Assembly: GCA_021292165.1 (NCBI GenBank)
Contig: CM037880.1
Coordinates: 212,302,942 to 212,366,941 of the forward strand
Direction: 5' to 3'
Length of the DNA: 64,000 nt
Source: Shinisaurus crocodilurus
Taxonomy: Eukaryota > Chordata > Lepidosauria > Squamata > Shinisauridae
The notes beneath the pieces are model-generated. The model was given only the letters and a program-made list of their open reading frames with translations, was not told the DNA's origin and searched no databases. Positions 30,926-41,200 of this stretch are shown one piece after another. The translations under genes were made by a program, and so were the position numbers. The first letter of the stretch is position 1. Every line of letters starts with the position of its first letter.

Positions 30926-31097
30926 GGCACGTTTAAAATTGTTTTTAGATATCTGTGTGTCTCCCTGTGTGTTGCATGTTTATGTGTTTGTATGTATATG
31001 GTTTTTAGAATGTATGTTGAGGTTTCAATTTTTATAAATCACCCAGAGAGCTTTGGCTATTGGATGGTATAGAAATCTAATAAGTGAAATGGAATAA
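30926..31097 (+). mobile_element. L2-like LINE 3' end
   Basis: A T/GT-rich 3' UTR is followed by CACCCAGAGAGCTTTGGC and TATTGGATGGTATAGAAAT. Confidence 0.65.
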
Positions 31098-31292
31098 AGC
31101 TAGTAACTAAGCCTTAGGAGAGGTATTTCAACCTTTTGGAATGGGGGGAAACACACACACAAAAGCTGGGAAACCACCAAATATTCAGCAGTCAGGGGAA
31201 AGGGTGTGGGGCCAGGGGGAGGGGGTGGGGCCATCTGGGGAAGCCTGGCGGGCCAGATTTGGTCCGAGGGCCGGAGGTTCAACACCCCTGCT
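31098..31292 (-). mobile_element. Family D transposon fragment
   Basis: AACTAAGCCTTAGGAGAGG and GGGCCAGATTTGGTCCGAGG. The end GGAGGTTCAACACCCCTG is the family D terminus. Confidence 0.65.
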
Positions 31293-32027
31293 CTATTGCC
31301 CCAGAGATATAATGGTAGCCAGTCTGTTTTCTCCCGGGTTAACTGCAATTCATTTTTACTCATGCACTATTGGAATCCACCAGCAATGATTACTCTGATG
31401 GCGTGTGTTTTTCTGCTGCATAGCAGCAGGGAGAAAGTGGATGGCGTCACATGGCGGCTGAACCAAATGAGCCTAAATCAATTTTGCTTGCCACACAGCT
31501 TGACATTTGAACAAAACAACAACAGTAGCAATTATGTATCATTTCACCTCCCTGTGCAAAGGGCAAAGGTGGGCTGTCCAATGAAGAGCAGCTTTGGTAA
31601 TCAAGGGTGAAAAATCCATAAATCCTTTTCAATTTTGAATTTAAATGCCACTTTTATTTTTGCTCAGTCACTGGTGAAGTTCCAGACTTTTAATTAAAAC
31701 AGTCTGTTTAAATTTCCACGAGAAGAAAAGAGTGAAGCAATTGAAGGGAAAGTACCCTATGATTGTCATGGGCCCCGTTGCGTTCCAAGTCAATAGTTAT
31801 CTCTGAAGAGTTAGGATAGCATTTTTAGTTCAAGAGGACAGACCTCTCTGCCTCGGTAATGGACGTTCCTCCATAATTATACATAATGGCTCACTTTTTA
31901 AAAAACAACACACATAATTATAGCACTTAGATATAATGGGCACATCCACTTAACTCTACTGTATTCCTCTTTTAGCTTTCCAGTGGATAGTCTTTAACCA
32001 GCTATGAGAGCACATATGGTAGAAATG
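31293..32027. other. Repeat-poor AT-rich sequence
   Basis: No repeats recognised. 31630-31960 contains homeobox-like TTTAATTAAAA and several ATAATTAT motifs. It could be a conserved non-coding element, which is an inference only. Confidence 0.3.
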
Positions 32028-32063
32028 CTTCTTCTTCTTCTTCTTCTTCTTCTTCTTCTTCTT

Positions 32064-32093
<30 letters not shown>
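32028..32093 (+). repeat. (CTT)n pyrimidine tract
   Basis: 66 consecutive pyrimidines in TTC units. The Arg-rich and Leu-rich frames here are artefacts. Confidence 0.97.
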
Positions 32094-32094
<1 letters not shown>

Positions 32095-32350
32095 AGGATT
32101 GCCTGCAAATTGTCAGGGCCATGTTGGGGCTGCAGTCAGTTGCACTGCGAATCCAACCTGGGGTGTGTGTTCCCCAAGCCACTGTCCCTGCAGTCAGAAA
32201 TTGAAGGGGGCAGGGTAGAAGGCAGGAGATTCTCCAGGTGCAGGCAAAATGCCAAGCCCATAGAAGTTATACCTGCTTTGATCAATCTAGTGGCCCCAGA
32301 TTGCCCGCTAGCGCTAAGCACAACACTGAAACTTCGAGAAGTCATTTGGC

Positions 32351-32690
32351 GCAGTGCCAGCTCCATGTTTTTGAGGGCCACTGGGCAAGACACCCCAGAA
32401 GGCCCCTTTCCCTCAGTGAGTATATCTTCTCACCGCCATTGTCACCAGCTGCCATCTCTCCTCATCCTCCTTCTCCACATTGCTGCCACTAGCTTGCTTG
32501 ACAATGCATAGAGCCAGTGAGCAAGTAGGCTGTGATGCCTACTGCTCCTCCTCCTCGCTGCCATCATTGTCTGGGCCAGAGCGAGAGGCAGGTGAACAAA
32601 CAGCTTGCAGTGGTTTAGAGGAGGAGCAACGCCAGGGAGCTCCTGTCAGTGTGGGACCCTGTTGGGCCTACCCTTGAAACCGACCCTGAT
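32351..32690 (-). mobile_element. Family G transposon (copy 4)
   Basis: CACTGGGCAAGACACCCC, GCCATTGTCACCAGCTGCC, GGGCCAGAGCGAGAGGCAGG and the terminus CCCTTGAAACCGACCCTG. Confidence 0.6.
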
Positions 32691-33014
32691 TCCGTGGCCC
32701 AGTTCGTAGCTCGCTCGGTGACAGAGCACATGCTTTACATCAGGGGTGGGGTACCTGTGACCTTCCAGATGTTGTTGCACTCCAACTCCCATCAGTCCCG
32801 GCCAGCAGGGCCAACGATCAGGGGTGATGGGAGTTGTAGTCCAACCGCATCTGGAGAGGCACAGGTTCCCCACCCCTGCCCTAGCATTTCCAGTTAAAGA
32901 GTCTCAGGTATCAGGGTGGCAAAACGTCCTCACCTGAAACTGTGGAGCTGCAGCTAGTCATCAGCTGGACTAGATGGGGCAATAGACTGGCGGAGCATAA
33001 GGCAACATCAGGCA
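32691..33014 (+). mobile_element. tRNA-derived SINE (second type) split by a MITE
   Basis: The head has CGTAGCTCGCTCGGTGAC and AGAGCACATGCTTTACAT (degenerate box A). After the MITE the body continues with CATTTCCAGTTAAAGAGTCT, CTGGACTAGATGGGGC and AATAGACTGGCGGAGCATAA. The region around box B is lost at the insertion. Confidence 0.7.
32741..32878. mobile_element. Hairpin MITE, family B, nested in a SINE
   Basis: Ends CAGGGGTGGGGTACCTG and CAGGTTCCCCACCCCTG; arms CCAACTCCCATCAGTCC and GATGGGAGTTGTAGTCC. The flanks show no convincing 8-bp duplication, so a deletion accompanied or followed insertion. Confidence 0.85.
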
Positions 33015-33022
33015 GCCTATAG

Positions 33023-33158
33023 CAGGGCTCTCCAACCTTGGGTCCCCAGATGCTGCTGGACTACAGCTCCCAGAATCCCTTGCCATTAGCCATGCTGGCT
33101 GGGTATACTGGGAGCTGTAGGCCAGCAACATCTGGGGACCCAAAGTTGGAGAGCCCTG
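33023..33158. mobile_element. Hairpin MITE, family A
   Basis: Target duplication GCCTATAG/GCCTAAAG, 7 of 8. Its right half is part of the block that recurs inverted at 63739-64000. Confidence 0.93.
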
Positions 33159-33231
33159 GCCTAAAGGGACAGGCCTATTCACAGATTATTGGTAGTAAAC
33201 CTGTAACACTCTGATTACACCAGGGGTGGAT

Positions 33232-33394
33232 TTCATAGATCATAGAGTTGGGAGGGGCCTACAAGGCCATCGAGTCCAACCCCCTGCTCAATGCAGGAAA
33301 CTAGAGGAGGGGGTCTCCCATCCAAGTAATAACCAGGCCTGACCCTGCTTAGCTTTTCACAGTCAGACAAGCTGAGCCAGTGTAAGCCACAGGC
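33232..33394 (-). mobile_element. 5S-CR1 chimeric SINE (copy 3)
   Basis: Minus strand. The CR1 tail (GGCCATCGAGTCCAACCCCC) is followed by 5S sequence (GGTCTCCCATCCAAG, CCTGACCCTGCTTAGC) and the head end GTAAGCCACAGGC. Confidence 0.92.
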
Positions 33395-33404
33395 GAGCCC
33401 TCTG

Positions 33405-33629
33405 GGGTTCCTCAGATGGTCACACACCCATCCCCTGGCTCCACCCCCTTTTCCCAGCAACCAATTGTCTGGTGGTTTTCCAGTGTTTGTGCAGCATTTC
33501 CCCCCATTATAAGAGGCTGAAATTTATTTATTTATTTATTTATTTATTTTATTATATTTATGAATCGCCCATCTGGCCAGACATCCAGCCACTCTGAGCG
33601 AATTTACAATCCAATAAAATACAAGAGAG

Positions 33630-33665
<36 letters not shown>

Positions 33666-33840
33666 AAAACACAATTCCTCTCCTAAGGCAAAATTACTTG
33701 CAGTAAGAGTTTTAAGCTAAAATATGCTGCCAATTTTGGTATTTTGCCCCTGTACACAACTGGACTGTGGCCTCTGAAATCTTCTCCAAAATGGAATTTG
33801 GCCCTCAGGTGAAAGAGGTTCAACTCCTCTGGCTTTGACA
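33405..33840. mobile_element. Family D pieces around an L2 3' end and (CA)n
   Basis: Family D text lies at 33415-33500 (TTGTCTGGTGGTTTTCCAG) and 33665-33840 (GTTTTAAGCTAAAATATGC ... GTGAAAGAGGTTCAACTCC). Between them are an L2-like 3' end on the minus strand (33510-33615, with TTTA repeats) and (CA)n at 33632-33660. The L2-like insert splits family D. Confidence 0.55.
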
Positions 33841-34090
33841 TTTTTGGAACCCGCGTCTCTGGAATGATCCCACACCGTTCATGTTTTGAATACTTTTGCT
33901 CATTTGTTTAGATTGCCCTGAGTGATGTTATCCTGCAACCAAACCTGACTGGCTATACAGCGTCATGATGATGCCACTCTTTTAACTGGACTGATTCCTG
34001 ATTGGCTGGGATCACTTTGTGACTACTCAAAGAAGGAAGTCTTGGAGTCACAGGACCGACCGCCAGGCAAGCAAAGTTGTTGATTGAAGG

Positions 34091-34304
34091 CAGGTGGAGG
34101 CTGGTGACTCCTGTGTCCTAGTAGGGCTCCTTATCCATTGCGTCTTCTGTTTGAGCTTCATAAGAGCTATCCATGGTGCTCCATGGTGGTGAACCTATTT
34201 TGGGAATGGAGTTCAGCATCATGGATAGCTTCTATGAAGCTCAAACAAAAAAATACGCGATGGATAAGGAGCCCCACTGACACAGGAGTCACCAGCCGCC
34301 CCTG
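34091..34304. mobile_element. Palindromic MITE, family F (copy 3)
   Basis: CAGGTGGAGGCTGGTGAC and GTCACCAGCCGCCCCTG ends. Arms include CATGGTGGTGAACC. The flanks do not match. Confidence 0.75.
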
Positions 34305-34427
34305 AGAATAATCACACTATACATTTTTCCACATCCTCCTGAGATAGCTGGTTTCTAACCTGCTGAAATAGCTGGTTTTGCCCACCCAAAACTGGAAGAT
34401 TACTCATTGCACCCTAGTTACCAGGGG

Positions 34428-34429
<2 letters not shown>

Positions 34430-34462
<33 letters not shown>

Positions 34463-34640
34463 GCATTTATTTATCGCCCATCTGGCTGGCAAACCGGCCA
34501 CCCTGGGCGATGTACATAAGATAAAAACAGGATAAAATACATTTAAAACAGTATAAAATTTTAAAATCTTAGCCCACCCCATATTCCCGCCTGAACAGCC
34601 AAGTTTTTAGTGAGCGGCGGAAGCTCAGCAGAGAGGGGGC
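34430..34640 (-). mobile_element. (CAT)n plus LINE 3' end, minus strand
   Basis: A CAT run at 34430-34461 is followed by TTTATTTATCGCCCATCTGG and GGCCACCCTGGGCGATGTAC, a LINE terminal block read backwards. Confidence 0.6.
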
Positions 34641-34835
34641 AGGGCGGAGGTCACTTGTTTTGTTAACATTGTTTTGTTAGCCCTGTGCCCATGGAGCCCC
34701 AGTCCTAAATCTATTTCCTAGGGGTCCATGATAAATTCCCGGGAACCCTGAGTATCCATTGGTGCCAATGGGATTTTTCCCCCTCTTAGCTGAACTGCCA
34801 TGTAGGGAGCAATTTTCAAGTGGAATTGCAAGTGG

Positions 34836-34942
34836 GAGAGCCCACCACCTCCCTAGGTAGTTGATTCCACTCTTTCTGCTACAGCACACTGCTCTTCATT
34901 TGGGTTATTTTTTGCGGGTGTAGAACGTTCTCAAACTGGGGA
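34836..34942 (-). repeat. ~105-bp block duplicated at 36728-36836
   Basis: It begins with minus-strand CR1 coding (GGAGAGCCCACCACCTCCC, TAGGTAGTTGATTCCACTC). It continues with TTTCTGCTACAGCACACTGC and GGTTATTTTTTGCGGGTGTAG, which I did not see in the other CR1 copies. Confidence 0.7.
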
Positions 34943-35154
34943 TGGAAGGGTTAACTATCCCACTCCTCGCATCTACAATACCCCCCCAAAAAAAATCTCT
35001 CCCTGCAAGGCAATTAAGCTTAGAAAAAATCTGTTTCCACTGAGATGATATGGGGCAGAGTGCAAGTTAACTGAAGAATTTGTTTTATTTGAGAATAGTT
35101 GGGTGAAATTAATTGGCCATCTTTACCTCCTCTGAAATTTAAATAAAGCCAAGC

Positions 35155-35275
35155 AATTATTTCTACACTTGCATATATCGATAAAAATCAACATGAACAT
35201 GTTTTGATGCAGATTTGTGTCCTGTGGGCACGGACACTAAATCTTGTAAGTGCCTAGCAACACGGCTGCTAGCTA
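35155..35275 (+). mobile_element. Family C terminal fragment
   Basis: TTTGTGTCCTGTGGGC, CTTGTAAGTGCCTAGCAAC and CACGGCTGCTAG resemble the right end of family C. The left end is missing. Confidence 0.45.
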
Positions 35276-35324
35276 CGCTCGAAAAAGTGTCTTCTGTGCC
35301 CCCCCCCACATCAGTATCCAGAAT

Positions 35325-35350
35325 ATCCAGTCCAGTCCAGTCCAGTCCAG
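35325..35350 (+). repeat. (TCCAG)n
   Basis: Five tandem units just before a SINE. Confidence 0.9.
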
Positions 35351-35361
35351 AAACTACAGTG

Positions 35362-35610
35362 GGAGCCAGTGTGGCGTAGTGGTGAGAGTGTTGGACTTGG
35401 ACTCGGGAGATCCGAGTTCTAGTCCCCACTCAGCCATGAACCTCACTGGGTGACTTTGGGCCAGTCACGGACTCTTGGCCTAACCTACCTCACAGGGTTG
35501 TTGTTAGGATAAAATGGAGAGGAGGAGGATTAGGATTGTGTAAGCCGCCTTGGGTTCCTTGCAGGAAAAAAAGGTGGGATATAAATATAATCTAAATAAA
35601 TAAATAAATT
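35362..35610 (+). mobile_element. tRNA-derived SINE (Sauria type)
   Basis: GAGCCAGTGTGGCGTAGTGG, box B GAGTTCTAGTCCCC, body and AATAAATA tail are all present. Confidence 0.92.
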
Positions 35611-35663
35611 GAGAGCCAGATGCCGAACCTAACAGATACTTTGCATATGTGCCCAGAAGCATA

Positions 35664-35831
35664 GATTTCATAGATCATAAGAGTTGGAAGGAGCCTACAA
35701 GGCCATCGAGTCCAACCCCCTGCTCAATGCAGGAAACTAGAGGAGGGGTCTCCCATCCAAGTCATAACCAGGCCTTGACCCTGCTTAGCTCTCCACGCTC
35801 AGACAAGCTGAGCCAGCGTGAGCCACAGGCC
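35664..35831 (-). mobile_element. 5S-CR1 chimeric SINE (copy 4)
   Basis: Same head-tail junction as the other copies, complete on the minus strand (CAGCGTGAGCCACAGGC is the head complement). Confidence 0.92.
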
Positions 35832-36189
35832 TGCATGGATTCCTTTAGCCATAGAAACCAAGTTATAAATGTTCATCACTGCAAACCTGGTTCTATCCCC
35901 TTCCATTGTAGCAGAAATGATAACGAAGGCAAAAGAAAGGGACCAGATGGGGTGGAGGGCATATAGTTCCTCCTCACAGCCATTTCACTGCCTGAGAATC
36001 TGATGAACAGATTTCCCTAGAGATCCTATGGTGTGCAGTGCTTCATTCCTTTCAGGGGAAATATCATACCCTCACCTTTTATACAATGAGAGAGTTATAA
36101 GCACACACAGTAGATATTGTTCTTCATACCCCGAACTGTGGTTAGAAAAGAAAGGGGGGAGGGAAGAAAGAACTGCCCACACCTATTTC
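35832..36189. other. Unrecognised sequence
   Basis: No supported feature. Confidence 0.35.
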
Positions 36190-36440
36190 AAATCATGAAG
36201 TGGCCGTTTTCTCCGTAAACAACGTAGCACCATAACCCGGATGTCGCTTTCCCCAGCCCGGCTCACAAGAACACGAGTCGAGCCGGGGAGAAGGTAGGTC
36301 GACAAGCGGAGGTCAGAGGGTCGAGCCCAGCGAGTTTGCCGGACTTCCACCCCACCCCCCCAATCGAGCTCCGCACACACATCCCTAGGCCCGAGGGCGT
36401 GATGGAGCGACATAGGCTGGCTGACTGACACCCGCCATCT
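36190..36440. other. CpG-dense island-like block
   Basis: About 20 CpG dinucleotides in ~240 bp by eye, against very few in the flanks. I recognise no repeat here. A minus-strand open frame (36183-36431) crosses it. It could be a small CpG island or an old GC-rich transposon. Confidence 0.5.
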
Positions 36441-36579
36441 GAGATCCTCAGCCTTGAATGTAAATGAAGTAGAAAATTGTTAGGCTTTTCAAAAGATATT
36501 GATTGGCACAAAGGCAGCCTGCTGAGCTCCATGGCTGAGTGGAGATTCGAAGGCAGGCTTCTCCAGTCTGGAGCCAGGA

Positions 36580-36836
36580 CTCATAGGATCACAGAATCAT
36601 AGAAAAGTAAAGTTGGAAGGGGCCTACAAGGCCATCGAGTCCAACAACCCCCTGCTCGATGCAGGAATCTAGGTCAAAGCATCCCTGACAGATGGCTGTC
36701 CAGCTTCACCTTGAATGCCTCCAGAGTAGGGAGAGCCCACCACCTCCCTAGGTAGTTGATTCCACTCTTTCTGCTACAGCACACTGCTCTTCATTTGGGT
36801 TATTTTTTGCGGGTGTAGTAGAACGTCTCAAAGTTG
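36580..36836 (-). mobile_element. CR1 LINE 3' part, minus strand
   Basis: It starts with the octamer-like end (CACAGAATCATAGAA), then GGCCTACAAGGCCATCGAG and GCATCCCTGACAGATGGC. The last ~105 bp are shared with 34836-34942. Confidence 0.85.
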
Positions 36837-37737
36837 GGCCAAATGAGATGTTACATTAAATGGGCAGCTGCTGCCCAAATGATAACCATCTGGTTTGGGT
36901 CCTCCTGACGTCATGACGTTTAGCATTTCTCCATTACAGTTGCCGCTGGCATATGCACGGGTAAACAATCTCTTAGGCCTACGGGCACATGTGGAAATTT
37001 GGGGGACTGTCCTGGGCACCACCACAACATGGCTGCCATGGGTGGGCAATGCATGGCTATTCACATAGGACAAGTAGGCTGCCCAGAGGCATTCGTAGGA
37101 AAGCAAGTTGGCAGCAGCTGGAGGCTCCCACTTCGCTTTGAAGAAATCCCAGCTGCCAGGAAGAAAATATAAAAATATATTTCAAAATAAAAATTGGGAG
37201 GAGTAAGGTGCCTCAGTGGGCACCAAGAAAGGTGTCTGGGGGGGCACGCTGCTGCCGATAGGCACGGCATCCCAATGTGAAGTAATGTAAGCCTGGTGAA
37301 GGCTACTAGAAGAAATATGCCTTAATAAAGACCTGTGAAAGGAGGGCAGAGGGGGGGGAATGATATTGTAGCAGACAGGCTCAGAGAAGTCTTTGTTCTC
37401 AGGTGCTCTCTAATTGTTCTTTGGTGACAAGATGGTGGAGGACCACATGAAAATCAAAAGGAGATATCCTTTTGGGACAGCGAGGCCCCCCAAAATGGCT
37501 TGGCTCAGGTTTTGCTTGGAAGCCTAGAAGATTTAGACTGAGTTCTTCTTGCTCTGCAGAGGAAAGCTCAGAGCAAGCTGGAACATTCTGGGATAAGGAC
37601 TGGAGGAAAGGGAAATACTCTGCATTCAGACGTTCTGTCCCTTGTCTTCATATCTGTTACTCTGATTTGCATGACGGAAATTGTTATGCAGACACATTTC
37701 TGAAATGATACAGTATCAAAGGGATATCTGCCTTGAA
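36837..37737. other. Unrecognised sequence
   Basis: No gene or repeat recognised. A CRE-like TGACGTCATGACG lies near 36907-36919. Confidence 0.35.
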
Positions 37738-38190
37738 CAGGGCTAGCACAAGTTCTGTTGCCACCTGAAGGTAGAGACAACTTGCACCACTGCTTCGTGG
37801 CCCTCTCGCTTGCCACCACGTCCATCACCCACCCCTTTGCCTTCGCTGCCATGCCGTCCGGATGGAGGAAGCAGCCTCCTGGGTCTCGCGAGACCCCGCC
37901 GAGCTCTCACGGGAGCCACGCGGCAGCTTCTTCTGGCTGCGCGGCTCTTACTGAGAGCAACAGATGGCCGGCAGCCACTCCAGACAGCTCCACGGACTGT
38001 TCTCTTGCTGCGGCAAATGCCGCATTGGGAGAGCAGCTGGCGGAGCTCTCCGTGGCACCCACTGGTAGAGGCAGTTGTGTCGGCGGGGGTGGCAGGCCCT
38101 CCTGGAACAATTTGCCACTCCGCATGATGCTCATGCGCTCCGCATGATGCGGGCGCATGAGCCTACTACGTAATGGTAGGGCCGGCCCTG
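37738..38190 (+). mobile_element. GC-rich non-autonomous transposon (family L)
   Basis: Ends CAGGGCTAGC and GGTAGGGCCGGCCCTG. Flanks both start GCCTT (GCCTTGAA/GCCTTCCG). The interior is CpG-rich and has local inverted repeats such as GCATGATGCTCATGC. hAT-like by its CAGGG end. The reading frames inside look like shadows. Confidence 0.5.
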
Positions 38191-38626
38191 GCCTTCCGAT
38201 GCATTTCCTGGCACATTTTGCCATGACTGCATATGAAGTCAGCAGCATGTACCCAGCAATAAGTTTTTATATTTACAGGGGGGTTGCCTTTTTGGTTTGT
38301 TATTTGGGGGCAGTCCTTCCATTTCACTCAATCGGTTATGTTGTTCAGCTGAGTTATTCATTTTCTCTGGTAAATGCCCAAGGCAATTTTGTTTCTGAAG
38401 CTTATTCAAAGTAGGAAGAGACTGGTACAAGGGCAGCTGCAAAAAAAATGTTACTTGGAAATGTGTGATTTACAGTACATTCTGCAAGCTCAGATACACG
38501 TTCCTGGCTACTACTGGAGTTCTCCATCTCACGGATAGTTTTGCTTGTTCGATGCCAGGGTGCTTCCTCTGTTTTGAGGTAAATGTCAAATCACAGAACT
38601 AAATGTTCTATTTCCTGTAGCAGTAT
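38191..38626. other. Unrecognised sequence
   Basis: No supported feature. Confidence 0.35.
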
Positions 38627-38907
38627 AGTGGACTGGGATCCTGGTGCAGATGGTATGCATCCTAGACCTCTTAAAGAACTCAAATATGAATTTGCTGATC
38701 TTCTAACAACAATAGCAACAAAAGTAACATGTCCCTAAGATTGGCCTCTGTACCAGAGGACTGGAGAATGGCCAATATAAAACCAATTCAGGGTGGATCT
38801 GTGAAGGTACATGCATGCCAGTAAGCTTAATTTCTTTTTTGGTGGAAAGTGTTGTAAAGATAAAATTATCAAGCATAAAGAAGGACAAGTTCTGCTGAAA
38901 AAGAATC
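38627..38907 (+). mobile_element. CR1-group LINE fragment, RT domain
   Basis: In shifting frames it reads GADGMHPRPLKELKYEFADL, then VPEDW and later KIIKH...EGQVLLKKNQ, from the N-terminal RT blocks of CR1-type ORF2. The same LINE family continues with later RT blocks at 53164. A SINE directly follows. Frames are broken. Confidence 0.75.
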
Positions 38908-39154
38908 AACAGTGTGGTGTAGTGGTTAGAGTGTTGGACTGGGACCCCGGAGATCCGGGTTCTAGTCCCCGCTTGGCCATGAACCTCCCTGGGTGACTTT
39001 GTGCCAGTCACTGTCTCTCAGCCTAACCTACCTCACAGGGCTGTTGTGAGGATAAAATGGAGAGGAGGAGGACTATGTAAGCCGCCTTGGGTTCCTTGCA
39101 GGAAAAAAAAAGGCGGGGTATAAATATAATAAATGAATGAATGAATGAATGAAT
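38908..39154 (+). mobile_element. tRNA-derived SINE (Sauria type) after LINE sequence
   Basis: GTGTGGTGTAGTGGTTAGAG, GGGTTCTAGTCCCCGC, tail GGCGGGGTATAAATATAAT and (AATG)n. LINE coding ends directly before it. Confidence 0.92.
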
Positions 39155-39500
39155 AAAATATCCAATGATAGCCATTCACCAGCGGAACAGAACCCACTGG
39201 TGGTATGGATTACCTCTCAACCCTTCAGCCCTCCATGGGCTCCCCAAATCTGCTCTGGAGACTTTGCAGAATCCTCTGGAGCAAATTTGGGGCGTGCGCA
39301 GGGGTGGTACAGGGGAATGGGAGCATGGGGAAGTCCCATTCCACAAGCAAAGGTCTGCTTGTATGATATTGGATTTTGCCCATAGTAAATATCATGTTCT
39401 TACTTTTTGATGATGTACAGATGCTCCAATTTTCTTGGGCTATGTGTGAACCAAACCTCTTCTTTCTAGCAAGTTTGGGAGTAGCTTAGCAAGTTGGGGA

Positions 39501-40154
39501 CAGGGGTGGGCAAGCTGTCCATTTCAGTTCAGTTTCGATAAGAATCTACCAAAATTCACAAAGTTCTCCATGGTCCATATTCAAGACATTCAGGACTTGA
39601 AATTTAAAAGAATCTAATGTGGGAGAAACCAAAACGGATGGAACTGTCCACCCAGGCCCGGGGCTTTGGGTGCTTTGCTCTTAAAGGTCTTGGTTTGAAT
39701 CCCTGTGTATTCGGCTATGTTAGTGCTTAATTGGAGTTGCCCACTCTTAATTGCCCCCTCTTAGTTGCCCCCTCTTAATTGGAGTTGCCCCCTCTTAATT
39801 GCCCCCTCTTAATTGGAGTTGCCCCCTCTTAATTGGAGTTGCCCCCTCTTAATTGGAATTGCCCCCTCTTAATTGGAGTTGCCCCCTCCTTTTTTCTGAC
39901 AGGTTCCTCATCTTTAATAGCTACAGGGTAGGCAGGTACAACATGGTCATCTCCTTGCTGGCCTGGGAATAGCTGTACCTCTTGAATTTGGCTGGTGCAG
40001 ATGGGTAAGCATTTAGTTTCAGGTAATTTTTTTATTGGAATTTACCAAAATTCGCAAACTTCTTCATATTCAGGAGAGAAAGAATGTGAAATTTTAAAAA
40101 TCTGACTGCGAGAGAAAGCAAAACGGACAGATTTGCCCATCCCTAGTGGGCATG
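39501..40154. mobile_element. hAT-like element containing a minisatellite
   Basis: Left end near CAGGGGTGGGCAAGCTGTCC, right end GGACAGATTTGCCCATCCC. Two similar internal segments (ATCTACCAAAATTCACAAAG and AATTTACCAAAATTCGCAAA) flank the middle. It belongs to a loose group with 41876, 46346, 48194, 49686 and 56372. The boundaries are tentative. Confidence 0.45.
39730..39889 (+). repeat. Minisatellite of alternating 20- and 14-bp units
   Basis: Nine units of ATTGGAGTTGCCCCCTCTTA or a 14-bp version lacking six bases (ATTGCCCCCTCTTA), in the order 20-14-14-20-14-20-20-20-20. Few substitutions between units suggest recent expansion. Confidence 0.9.
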
Positions 40155-40240
40155 CGCTTGTTGTCTCCCATTACAAGGCAGAGAGAAACAAATACATCCA
40201 CTTCATATTTTACTAATAATCAGGATAACTCAGACTAGAT

Positions 40241-40340
40241 CAGTGTTCTCCAACCTTGGGCTGCTGGCTGGCTATGCTGGCTGGGGCATGTGGGAGTTGT
40301 AGGCCAAAAACATCTGGGGACCCAAGGTTGGAGAACACTG
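40241..40340. mobile_element. Hairpin MITE, family E, internally deleted
   Basis: Ends CAGTGTTCTCCAACCTTGGG and its inverse. Target duplication GACTAGAT/GACTAGAC (7 of 8). About 36 bp of the left arm are missing, so only the outer ~20 bp can pair. Confidence 0.92.
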
Positions 40341-40559
40341 GACTAGACGTTTATCAAATTCCAACTTTCTGATGCCTGAGGAGTAGGTTACGATTCGCAG
40401 TTGACACCACCTCAGCATAGGAAGCAACTCACTGATCAACAAGGTATATATTTCTGGGTCACAATTTTTGGGTAATGCATGTCCTCTTTTTAGGTGATTC
40501 ACAAGTGAGAAGGGAAAGGCTGCAGAGGATTCAAATATCTGAAGGAGCATCTCTCCCTA

Positions 40560-40930
40560 TACAACCAGTGTGCCCGTGTCTTAAGATCTGCTGAAGAGGC
40601 TTTCCATTAAAATACCTTCCACAATATATGTCAACAAGGGAGAGCGCTTCCCCCATTGCACTGCCTCATTTATGGAACCCCCTCCCCATAAAAGTGCATC
40701 TGGCACCCACTTTATTATCTTTTTTTGGTACCCAATTCAGACTTTTCTGCTTGCCTGGGGAATTTCTACTTGGTTAGCCTGTTCGTTGTCTTTACTCTCT
40801 TTTAAAAAATGGTTTTAAGCTTGGACTTCGTATTGCTTCATTGTACGTTACGATTTTGTGATCATTTTTGGCCTCGTGTTCTGTACATTGTCCTGATACC
40901 TTTTGATGAAGGGTGGTTTTGAAATACACT
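40560..40930 (+). mobile_element. L2-like LINE 3' end
   Basis: CCACTGCC-like lead, ATGGAACCCCCTCCCCA, AAGTGCATCTGGCACCC and CAGACTTTTCTGCTTGCC mirror the L2 C-terminus seen at 24.8 kb. Confidence 0.55.
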
Positions 40931-41082
40931 TTTAGAAATAAGCAAACTGCTGAGCCGTCCAGTCTCGTGGTTACTTTGAATATTACGAATATAAGCCACA
41001 TGGGGACGAATTCTTTCTCATGTTGTGACTGGCTCAGCTGTGCTATTTGCAATAATCATTGAAACGTCAACCACATTATAAC

Positions 41083-41200
41083 CTACCTACCTCACAGGGT
41101 TGTTGTGAGGATAAGATGGAGAGGAGGATTATGAAAGCCGCCTTGGGTTCCTTGCGGAGAAAAAGGCGGGGTATAAATATAATAAATAAATAAATAAATA
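41083..41200 (+). mobile_element. tRNA-SINE tail fragment
   Basis: Only the 3' half remains (ACCTCACAGGGTTGTTGTG ... GGCGGGGTATAAATATAAT). Confidence 0.85.

Noticed and set aside
36905..36920. CRE-like TGACGTCA as a regulatory site
   Set aside because: An 8-bp motif occurs by chance about once per 65 kb, and nothing nearby supports a promoter.
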